Part shown: positions 1 through 6,763 of the stretch, piece by piece
Layout: every line of letters begins with the position of its first letter
Numbering within the stretch: position 1 is the stretch's first letter
Assembly (NCBI RefSeq): GCF_014323665.1
Contig: NZ_JABVEB010000023.1
Location: forward strand, 1-59,332
From: Actinomadura sp. HBU206391
GTDB taxonomy: Bacteria; Actinomycetota; Actinomycetes; Streptosporangiales; Streptosporangiaceae
DNA length: 59,332 bases
Direction of reading: 5' to 3'
The notes under the pieces: generated by a model
Databases searched by the model: none
The model's input: the letters and a program-made list of their open reading frames with translations, nothing else
Told to the model about the DNA's origin: nothing
Made by a program: the position numbers and the translations under genes

Positions 1-98
1 GGCGCGTTAATGAGCAGCAGTCCTCCTCCTGTTATCAAGGCCAGACCGAGTCCCATGGCGAGCTTGAGCTGGTTAGGCAGGCGCAGCGAGCCGGGCAC
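1..98 (-). CDS. Possible membrane protein, fragment running off the window edge
   Basis: On the minus strand an open frame runs from a GTG near 98 off the start of the window. It encodes a short polar stretch followed by a hydrophobic run rich in Leu, Gly and Ala (roughly residues 13-30), as expected of a transmembrane segment. Third codon positions are mostly G/C. No family can be named from about 32 residues and no clear ribosome binding site precedes the GTG. It may equally be a decayed fragment, since the next kilobase is full of broken mobile genes. Confidence 0.25.
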   Translation of the reverse strand, partial: MPGSLRLPNQLKLAMGLGLALITGGGLLLINA

Positions 99-420
99 CG
101 ATTCCGCGATGACCGCACATCATGGTTCGAGTTCTGATGCCAAAGCGGCTTTCGCGCCCCGGCTCAACATCGCAGGAGGCGTCTGGAAGGGAAGCCCGTC
201 GGACTGATTTTCTCCTTGGCGGCCGTGGTAGAGCGATGTCGCGAACGAGAAGGCCAGACGGTACAAAGGCAGGGCGATTTCAAGGTCACCCGTCTGAGGT
301 ATTCGTCGCCTGATGTCCGGATCGATCGTGACTACGTAGCGTGATGTCGAAACGGAGATGACCTTCCGTCCGTGATCACGTAGTTTCTACGCTGCACGAT
401 CACGAACGAGAAGGTCATCG
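99..420. other. Intergenic stretch without a convincing gene; imperfect inverted repeat 357-419
   Basis: No frame here looks coding. At 357-383 and 392-419 lie two arms of an imperfect inverted repeat of about 27 bases. Both begin at their outer edge with GATGACCTTC and contain a CGTGATC core. It lies immediately before the ISAs1-like fragment that begins at 421, so it may be a control hairpin or the end of that element. It could also be a relative of the CGTGATCATGCA repeats near 11.6 kb. This is inference. Confidence 0.4.
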
Positions 421-870
421 GTGCCAGTTTCGCATGCCCAGGTTGAGGCCACGTCGTTGCTGGAGATGCTGGCGGGCGTCACTGATCCGCGTGACCCGCG
501 GGGGGGGTCCGGCATCGGTTGCTGACGGTGCTGAGAGTCGCGGGTGGTGGCGACGTTGGCCGGGGCGGCCAACTACCGGGAGCTGGGGTCGGTCGCGGCC
601 GATCTGCCGCAGCGGCTGCTACGCATACTGGGAGCCCGCTGGGATCAGGCCTGCCGTGGGTTCACGGCACCGAGCGCGGGAACGCTGCGGCGGGTGCTGA
701 TCGGGCTGGAGGCCGACGAACTGGACGCGGCGGTGGGGGCATGGCTAGCCCGGTCACGTGCACGCCGAACGCGGCCACGGACGGATCAACCGCTGGGCCG
801 CTTGGGCCGCCGACACCGATGCCGGCCTCGGCCTGCCGCACGCGGCACGGCTCGTGATCGCGACAACGCG
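421..870 (+). pseudogene. ISAs1-family transposase remnant
   Basis: Pieces of an ISAs1-type transposase can be read in more than one frame. The first frame from 421 starts with the family's N-terminal pattern (LLEMLAGVTDPRDPRG). After a frameshift at a run of G residues near 505 it continues as LLTVLRVA then AANYRELGSVAADLPQRLL. A later piece near 758-865 contains HAERGHGRINRW and GLGLPHAARL, which match the middle of this family around its GHGR motif. The DDE catalytic core and C-terminus are missing. ISAs1 transposases are usually about 370-400 residues; this is a decayed fragment with frameshifts and an internal deletion. Confidence 0.65.
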
Positions 871-871
871 A

Positions 872-916
872 TCACCGCTCCGCGTCGGCCTTGAACTCCT
901 CGGCGTAGACCTTCAT
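872..916 (-). pseudogene. N-terminal scrap of an IS3-family OrfA
   Basis: Reading the minus strand from ATG at 916 gives MKVYAEEFKADAER and then a stop. The first dozen residues match the start of IS3-family OrfA proteins of actinomycetes (consensus like MKVY-EEFKADAV). A purine-rich stretch (GTGAGAGG) lies upstream in the expected place. The match breaks after about 12 codons where the sequence joins the ISAs1 remnant, so this is one end of an insertion or deletion scar. Confidence 0.5.
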
Positions 917-950
917 CGCCACACAGGACCCCTCTCACCCCCAGATCTCC

Positions 951-1670
951 ATGATCCAGGGAGCTCAGGGTGTCCACACCTCGGGGGGAGGGGCCCGCCA
1001 CCGCCACCCGTACGTGCTGCGCGGGATTCTCTACTGCGGGATCTGCCACCGTCGGATACAGGGCCAGCGCAACCACGGAGCCGCCTACTACCGGTGCCGG
1101 TTTCCCGAGGAGTACGCCCTGGCCAACCGGGTTCATCATCCCCGCAACGTCTACCTGCGCGAGGACGCGCTGCTGCCTGCTTTGGACCGCTGGGTGGGCC
1201 GCAACTTCGCCCCGCATCGCCGGGCCGACACCATCGCGGCCATCGCCGCCGCCCAAGGCGGAGACGGCGAGGACACCGTTGCGGTCCTGGCACGCCACAC
1301 CATCGCCGAATGCGACCGTAAACTCGCCCGCTACCGCGCCGCTCTGGAAGCCCTGGACGAGGACACCGACCCGGCCGCCATAGCTGGATGGATCATCGGA
1401 ATCCAACAGCAGCGTGCCGGTGCTGAAGCCCAACTACGCCAAACCCCTCGGCACGTCCACATGACCCACGATCAGATCGCGAATCTGGTCGACCAATTCG
1501 GCGACCACGCACAAGCCATCGCCGCCGCCGACCCCTCCCGTAAGGCCGACCTGTACGCCAAGCTCGGCCTGCGCCTGACCTACCACCCCGGAAACGAGAC
1601 AGTGCGGGCCGAGGCCCACCTCGATACCCGCACTGCGTGGGAAATGGTTCGTGTCCGAGGGGGGACTTGA
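951..1670 (+). pseudogene. Large serine recombinase, C-terminal remnant
   Basis: The protein matches the C-terminal half of large serine recombinases. It has a recombinase zinc-ribbon motif (LYCGICHRR followed by a YYRC pair), then the long helical region (KLARYRAALEAL ... GIQQQRAGAEAQLRQT) and the terminal beta segment (KLGLRLTYHPGNETVRAEAHL). The N-terminal catalytic resolvase domain with its active serine is absent, so the gene is dead. Family members are usually 450-600 residues; 239 remain and the first 15 do not look native. The stop codon lies inside the 3' end of the convergent tRNA-Leu gene, so the last six codons are encoded by tRNA sequence. This suggests the element inserted at, or carries, the tRNA end. 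Confidence 0.75.
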
Positions 1671-1737
1671 ACCCCCATGCCCCGTGAAGGGCACTAGCAC
1701 CTCAAGCTAGCGCGTCTGCCTATTCCGCCACCCGGAC
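1652..1737 (-). tRNA. tRNA-Leu (anticodon GAG)
   Basis: The minus strand folds as a class II tRNA. It has a seven-pair acceptor stem (GTCCGGG with CTCGGAC, one G-T pair), the D-arm GGCGGAATAGGCAGACGC, an anticodon stem CTAGC/GCTAG with loop TTGAGGT giving anticodon GAG, a variable arm around TGCCCTTCACGGGGCA, and T-arm GGTTCAAGTCC. The CCA end is not encoded. The 3' end overlaps the stop of the serine recombinase remnant on the other strand. Confidence 0.97.
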
Positions 1738-1868
1738 TCGGCCGCGGGCGCCTCAGCGCGTCGCGGCCGCATCACCATACCAAAGCTCCCGACTCGCGGC
1801 GAAGTCGAGCGCGCGGCACGATGGGGTTCATACACACCCACGTTAACCCGCAGGCGCAGGGGGAGATA

Positions 1869-3179
1869 GTGATCGTTCAGCCCGCCGCAGAGGACGAGGT
1901 CGTCCAGCTGTGCCAAGAGCTCATCCGCATCGATACCAGCAACCCTGGTGATCACTCTGGCCCCGGTGAGCGCGCCGCCGCCGAGTACGTCGCCGAGAAG
2001 CTCGCCGACGTCGGCCTGGAACCGCGGATCCTGGAGTCCCATCCCAAGCGCACGAGCGTCGTCGCGCGGGTCGAGGGCGAGGACTCCTCGCGCGACACAC
2101 TGCTCTTGCACGGCCACCTCGACGTCGTACCGGCGCAGAAGAGCGACTGGACGCGCGACCCGTTCGCCGGAGAGATCGCCGACGACTGCGTGTGGGGGCG
2201 GGGCGCCGTCGACATGAAGGACATGGACGCGATGATCCTCGCCGTCGTACGGCAGCGGCTGCGGGAGGGCCGCAGGCCGCCGCGCGACGTGGTCCTGGCA
2301 TTCACCGCCGATGAGGAGGCCGGCGGCGCGTGGGGCGCCCAGTGGCTCGTGAACGAGCATCCGGAGCTGTTCGAGGGATGCACCGAGGCGGTGGGCGAGG
2401 TCGGCGGCTTCAGCCTCACGGTCCCCGGCGACCGGCGGCTGTACCTGATCGAGACCGCGGAGAAGGGCATCGCCTGGATGCGGCTCTCCGCTCGGGGCAC
2501 GGCGGGCCACGGCTCGATGGTCCATCGCGACAACGCGATCACCGCTCTGTCGGCGGCCGTCGGCCGGCTGGGTGCGCACGAGTTCCCGATCCGCCTCACC
2601 AAGACCGTACGGGCCTTCCTCGAGCGGGCGTGCGCGGCGTACGGGGTCGACTTCGACCCGGATGATCCGGAGAAGTCGCTCGTGGAACTCGGCCCATTGG
2701 CGCGGATGATCGGGGCCACGCTCAGAAACACCCTCAATCCGACGATGTTGGACGCCGGTTACAAGGTGAACGTCATTCCGCAAGAGGCGAGGGCACAGGT
2801 CGACGGCAGATTCCTGCCGGGACACGAGCAGGAGTTCCTCGCGACGGTGGACGAACTGCTCGGCCCGGACGTCGTACGGGACTTCGTGCACCACGACGAC
2901 GCCATCGAGACCGACTATGAGGGCGCTCTCGTCACGGCCATGGAGGAGGCGCTGATCTCGCAGGATCCCGGGGCGCTGCCGGTGCCCTACTGCCTGTCCG
3001 CGGGGACCGATGCCAAGGCGTTCGCCCGGCTGGGCATGCGCTGTTTCGGGTTCGCGCCGCTGCGGCTTCCCGCGGAGTTGGACTTTTCCGGAATGTTCCA
3101 TGGCATCGACGAACGGGTGCCGGTAGACGGATTGCGGTTCGGCGTCCGGGTTCTCGACGAATTCCTTGATCGCGCCTAG
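1869..3179 (+). CDS. M20/M25/M40-family zinc metallopeptidase
   Basis: A 436-residue cytoplasmic co-catalytic zinc hydrolase of the M20 clan (succinyl-diaminopimelate desuccinylase / carboxypeptidase type). Metal and catalytic motifs are visible: HGHLDVVP (first zinc His and Asp), GRGAVDMKD (bridging Asp), FTADEEAGG (catalytic Glu pair), and a late FHGIDERV His. The dimerisation (lid) domain lies between. The frame opens upstream at ATG 1821, but GTG 1869 is preferred because GGGGGAG sits about five bases before it and family homology starts there. The exact substrate cannot be told. It stands alone after tRNA-Leu, before the surface-protein genes. Confidence 0.9.
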   Translation: MIVQPAAEDEVVQLCQELIRIDTSNPGDHSGPGERAAAEYVAEKLADVGLEPRILESHPKRTSVVARVEGEDSSRDTLLLHGHLDVVPAQKSDWTRDPFAGEIADDCVWGRGAVDMKDMDAMILAVVRQRLREGRRPPRDVVLAFTADEEAGGAWGAQWLVNEHPELFEGCTEAVGEVGGFSLTVPGDRRLYLIETAEKGIAWMRLSARGTAGHGSMVHRDNAITALSAAVGRLGAHEFPIRLTKTVRAFLERACAAYGVDFDPDDPEKSLVELGPLARMIGATLRNTLNPTMLDAGYKVNVIPQEARAQVDGRFLPGHEQEFLATVDELLGPDVVRDFVHHDDAIETDYEGALVTAMEEALISQDPGALPVPYCLSAGTDAKAFARLGMRCFGFAPLRLPAELDFSGMFHGIDERVPVDGLRFGVRVLDEFLDRA

Positions 3180-3367
3180 CCGGTCCATTCCTAGATCGCT
3201 TATTTGATTTTGCCTCGGCGTTCGGTGAATTGCCGACGCGGCTGCGAAGCGTGGTGCTACGGTCACCATCCGTAGGGAGCGGCTTTACGCTCCCGCAGGC
3301 CGGATGAACGGACGCTGAAGCCGTCCACAGGGCCTGTGCGGAAGATGACGACGGCCGAGGAGGGCTC

Positions 3368-4279
3368 GTGGCGCGCGACCGGAGGCGGATACGGACGGTA
3401 GTCGTTCGGCTGCGCCGCGTCGTGCTTCGAGTCGTGTCCGCGAGTGCCCGTGGCCCGATCGCGCGCCGCCTGCTGGTGGTCGCCGGTATCGCGGCGGCCG
3501 GGTGGCTTCTCGGCGCCGCCGGGCCGGCCCACGCCGACACCTCGGCCGGACCTGCGGGCATGGCGCCGGGCATGGAGCGGCCGGTGCTCGGCACGGTGTC
3601 GGATGTCGCCGCGACGACCCCCGCCCCGGCCGTCGAGCGCCCGGAGGCCGGGTCTTCCGGCCGCCGTTTCGGTACGACCCCGGACCTCATCCTCGTACCG
3701 GCTCTCGAGACCGGGGCGCCGTTCGCCCCGGCGACCGCGGAGGCCTCGGTGCCGGGTGCGTCTTCGCTGCGCAAGGTGAGCGGCGGTCTCGCGGGATCTC
3801 TGCGCGAGGCAGAGCGAGCTCTGCCCGTCCACCCCTCGACGGTTCTCGACGCGCCGGGCCTCGCCCGGGCGGTCGATATCGACCTCGCGTCGATCGGACC
3901 GTGGCCAGGTAGTGCGGGCGCCGATCTCTCTTGGACTCCACGGCATCGCCATGGTGCGAAGGCCGGAACTGGCGATCGGACCGGGGTGCGCACGCCCGGA
4001 CCGCTTGCCGTGTCGGGGGCGTCCAAGGGCGGTCGAGCGACCTTCGGCGCGGCGTTCTCGTACCCGGCACCCATCCCCGGTGCGGAGCTTCCACAGCCCC
4101 TGGCGGCCCCGGCGCACGTGCGGCCGTCGGTCGGCCCGACCCTGACGGGTGCGGGGATCGCCCATCTCGCCGGACCCGGGGCCTTGGCACGGCCGTCGCG
4201 CGTGCCCGCGCCACCGTCGTGCGTCGTCGCTCCGGCCGTCCACTCGGCTGCGGATGAGCCGTCCTGCTCGCCTGACTGA
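3368..4279 (+). CDS. Exported protein of unknown function, Ala/Pro-rich
   Basis: A 303-residue protein starting at GTG 3368 behind GAGGAGG. The N-terminus is long and Arg-rich (about 34 residues), followed by a hydrophobic core (LLVVAGIAAAGWLLGAAG) and an Ala-x-Ala signal-peptidase site (AHADTS). The mature part is low complexity, rich in Ala, Pro, Gly and Arg, with no domain I recognise. It is followed by a hairpin terminator and then the chaplin-domain gene, which suggests a shared cell-surface role. No function is assigned. Confidence 0.65.
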   Translation: MARDRRRIRTVVVRLRRVVLRVVSASARGPIARRLLVVAGIAAAGWLLGAAGPAHADTSAGPAGMAPGMERPVLGTVSDVAATTPAPAVERPEAGSSGRRFGTTPDLILVPALETGAPFAPATAEASVPGASSLRKVSGGLAGSLREAERALPVHPSTVLDAPGLARAVDIDLASIGPWPGSAGADLSWTPRHRHGAKAGTGDRTGVRTPGPLAVSGASKGGRATFGAAFSYPAPIPGAELPQPLAAPAHVRPSVGPTLTGAGIAHLAGPGALARPSRVPAPPSCVVAPAVHSAADEPSCSPD

Positions 4280-4283
4280 TCAA

Positions 4284-4311
4284 AGCCTCGGCCCTGGAGA
4301 AGGCCGGGGCT
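4284..4311 (+). terminator. Hairpin terminator after the exported protein gene
   Basis: The arms AGCCTCGGCC (4284-4293) and GGCCGGGGCT (4302-4311) pair over ten bases with one G-T pair around an eight-base loop. They start five bases after the stop codon. There is no T-run, as is common in GC-rich actinobacteria. Confidence 0.6.
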
Positions 4312-4415
4312 GGGACGCGCCGTCGAGCGGCGGCACGTCATACGCGGAACATTACAAAACACCCTTCAAGCATCTATTTCGTACGAAAACCTTCCATTCC
4401 GACTCAGGAGCATCC

Positions 4416-6065
4416 ATGCGTACGTGGACCAAGGGCACCACACGTGCCGCGCTGTTCACCGCAAGCTTCGTCGCTGTGGGCGCAGGCGCCATCTCCTCCC
4501 CCCTCGGAGCCTCCGCCGACACCACGAGCGGCGACTACAGCGTGCTCGGCGGCAACCAGATCAACGCACCCGTCTCACTGCCGATCAATGTGAGCGGCAA
4601 CTCGGTCGCCGTCGTCGGCGACGCCGTCTCGCACTCCAAGGGCGGTGCGAGCGTGATCGACAGCGGACCCCGTGGTGGCTCACGAGGGCAGCGGACGTCC
4701 GGCCACGAGAGCGTGGGCGGCGGCAACCAGATCAACGCGCCGGTCAAGGCGCCGATCAATGTCTGCGGCAACGCCGTCGCGGTCGTCGGCGAGGCCCTGG
4801 CGAACTGCAAGGGCGGCGCAAAGGTCGCCGACGGCCGGGGCCAGGGGAACGGCGGTCAGCGGACCTCCGGCCGCCGCTCGATACTCGGCGGCAACCAGGT
4901 GTTCGCGCCGATCAGCCTCCCGGTGAACGTCTGCGGCAACGCGATCGCCATCCTCGGAGGCGCCCTGGCCGGGTGCGAGGGTGGCGCGAAGGTCGCCGAT
5001 GGCGGGGACCAGGGGCGCGACGGCGGTCAGCGGACCTCCGGGCGGGGCTCGATACTGGGCGGCAACCAGGTGTTCGCGCCGATCAGTGTGCCGGTGAACG
5101 TCTGCGGCAACGCTGTGGGCAACGCCGTGGCCGGGTGCAGGGGAGGCGCTTCCGTCAAGACCCCTCGGCCCCGCCGCGGGGCCGCTGACAGCACCTCCGG
5201 GTGGCACAGCGTGGGCGGTGGCAACCAGATCCACCTCCCGATCAAGGCGCCGGTGAACGTCTGCGGCAACGCCGCTGCGGTGCTCGGTGACGCGATCGCG
5301 GGTTGCGCGGGCGGTGCGGGAGGCCATGCCGGCCACGGCGGATACGAGCACGGTGGCGGGTACGGGCACGGGCACGGCTACCGGACCTCGCACGGCCCGG
5401 TTCACAGCGCGGCGGTGACTCGAACGCTGCCGACGCTGCCGAACCAGACCAGGGCGCTTCCGCTGAGCCCCGGCGCCGCGCTGCCCACCCTGCCCGAGCT
5501 GCCCACGCAGGTGCCCGCCGGTGCCCCGGCCACCTACTCCGCCGCCCAGAGCACCCTGCCCATCGACGATCCCACGGTGCCGCCGAACCTGCCGGTACGG
5601 CCACCGGCGCTGCCCGACCTGCCCGTCATGGCACCGGACGGCCTTTCGCGGCTCCCCGTACAGACCGAGCAACTCACGACGGCACTGCCGTCGTCGGGGA
5701 CGCGCAGGGCCGCAGTCGCCAAGGACGACACCATCCCGGGACTCCTGCCGGCCAAGCCGAAGCTGCCCGTTCGGCCGCCGGTCGTGCCCGGCGACGCACG
5801 CTCCAAGGCTCTGCCGATCCCGGCTGGCGACCTGCCCGAACTGCCGGCCGTCGACAAGGTCGACGCCCCGCGGGTCGGCGGCGTGCACGATCAGCTCGGC
5901 ACGGCGCGCAAGCCGGTGACCGGACTCGTCCCGATGGCGGCCAGCGACCTGCTCACCGGTGGGGTGACCGGTGGATCTGCCTATGTCCTGGTCGTCGGGG
6001 CGCTGCTGGCGGCCGCCGCCGCGGTGATGTCCCTCACCCGCCGTGTCCGCCTCGGTCGTCGGTAG
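4416..6065 (+). CDS. Surface protein with five chaplin domains and a C-terminal membrane anchor
   Basis: A 549-residue secreted protein; the ATG at 4416 follows CAGGAG. A signal peptide (about residues 1-36, ending GASADT) precedes five chaplin (DUF320) repeats at about 38-335. Each has a GGNQI-x-x-P-I/V-x-x-P-I/V-NVCGN core. Repeats 2-5 keep the cysteine pair of chaplins (NVCGN ... GC); repeat 1 has Ser at both places, and repeat 4 is shortened. A Gly/His-rich hinge follows, then a long Pro-rich LP-x-LP stalk. The end is SDLLTGG, a hydrophobic helix and RRVRLGRR, the layout of a cell-wall sorting signal with a non-canonical motif. Chaplins are amphipathic proteins coating aerial hyphae and spores. 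Long Streptomyces chaplins have two domains, so five is unusual. Confidence 0.85.
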   Translation: MRTWTKGTTRAALFTASFVAVGAGAISSPLGASADTTSGDYSVLGGNQINAPVSLPINVSGNSVAVVGDAVSHSKGGASVIDSGPRGGSRGQRTSGHESVGGGNQINAPVKAPINVCGNAVAVVGEALANCKGGAKVADGRGQGNGGQRTSGRRSILGGNQVFAPISLPVNVCGNAIAILGGALAGCEGGAKVADGGDQGRDGGQRTSGRGSILGGNQVFAPISVPVNVCGNAVGNAVAGCRGGASVKTPRPRRGAADSTSGWHSVGGGNQIHLPIKAPVNVCGNAAAVLGDAIAGCAGGAGGHAGHGGYEHGGGYGHGHGYRTSHGPVHSAAVTRTLPTLPNQTRALPLSPGAALPTLPELPTQVPAGAPATYSAAQSTLPIDDPTVPPNLPVRPPALPDLPVMAPDGLSRLPVQTEQLTTALPSSGTRRAAVAKDDTIPGLLPAKPKLPVRPPVVPGDARSKALPIPAGDLPELPAVDKVDAPRVGGVHDQLGTARKPVTGLVPMAASDLLTGGVTGGSAYVLVVGALLAAAAAVMSLTRRVRLGRR

Positions 6066-6085
6066 GCGCAGGCCGACGACCGGTT

Positions 6086-6238
6086 AGACGCTTTGCCCGT
6101 GTTTGGGTGGTGTGCGGCGTTCGGGCCGCTCGGCACCTTCCACCGGTGAAGATGAGACGCTTTGCCCGTGTTTGGGTGGTGTGCGGCGTTCGGGCCACTC
6201 GGCACCTTCCACCGGTGAAGATGAGACGCTTTGCCCGT
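6086..6238 (+). repeat. 69-bp tandem repeat, 2.2 copies
   Basis: Units start at 6086, 6155 and 6224, each opening with AGACGCTTTGCCCG. The two full copies differ by a single base (GGCCGCTC versus GGCCACTC); the third stops after about 15 bases. The array lies 21 bases beyond the stop of the chaplin-domain gene. Confidence 0.9.
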
Positions 6239-6267
6239 CCCGGGGGCGCGGCCTGGGGCGGGCAAAG
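6229..6267. terminator. Strong hairpin closing the 69-bp repeats
   Basis: CTTTGCCCGTCCC (6229-6241) pairs with GGGGCGGGCAAAG (6255-6267) over 13 bases with one wobble, around a 13-base loop. The left arm is the truncated third repeat. It lies between the chaplin gene and the convergent DUF5703 gene, so it could stop transcription from either side. Confidence 0.5.
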
Positions 6268-6361
6268 CCCTGTTCAGGGAACAAGAAGTACGCTCGTGGG
6301 TGCGGCATTTCGATGTCGCGCCGCATTGGCTTGAGCATTCAACTATTCAACGCGGCGGAGA

Positions 6362-6547
6362 TCACAGTGTCCTGGTTTGTCGGATGACTTTTCGCCGAAG
6401 TTGGATTCTGCGGCTACCGTCGGGGTAGAGCCGCAGACGGTCGAGTTCCCATCCGCCGTACTCTGCGTGCTCGGTCATCAACCGCCGGGCGGCGTCTCTC
6501 GAGGTACCACGCGGCAGGCGCAGGATGAGATAGGTGTACTCCACCAT
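6362..6547 (-). CDS. DUF5703 family protein
   Basis: A 61-residue protein matching the small actinobacterial DUF5703 family: YLILRLPRGTSRDAARRL, HAEYGGWELDRLRLYPDG, then an RRK basic tail. Family members are about 60-70 residues and their function is unknown. The ATG at 6547 is chosen because homology begins there. It is preceded by CATAAT (6553-6558) about six bases upstream and by no Shine-Dalgarno sequence, which suggests a leaderless transcript. An ATG at 6556 is also possible. The gene converges on the chaplin gene and is divergent from topA. Confidence 0.8.
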   Translation of the reverse strand: MVEYTYLILRLPRGTSRDAARRLMTEHAEYGGWELDRLRLYPDGSRRIQLRRKVIRQTRTL

Positions 6548-6763
6548 TACCGACATTATGACTTGGGGGAACGTGATGGGGGGAGTCTCGCACAAGGTCC
6601 CGTTCCACAGCGGTCCCGGCGGCATGTCATCCTGTCGTGGGTCTGCGGCGACGGGAACTCTCGGCTACAGGAGTACCGTCATTCCACGTTGAGAGGACCG
6701 GACGGGGCCGAAGCGTCCGGTAAGCGACGAAGTGCGAAACAGGACAGCGAGGTTCGAGCGACC

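Noticed and set aside
3275..3294. Hairpin GGGAGCG/CGCTCCC upstream of the exported protein as a riboswitch
   Set aside because: Only one short stem is visible; the conserved bases of c-di-AMP, cobalamin or glycine riboswitches are not found.
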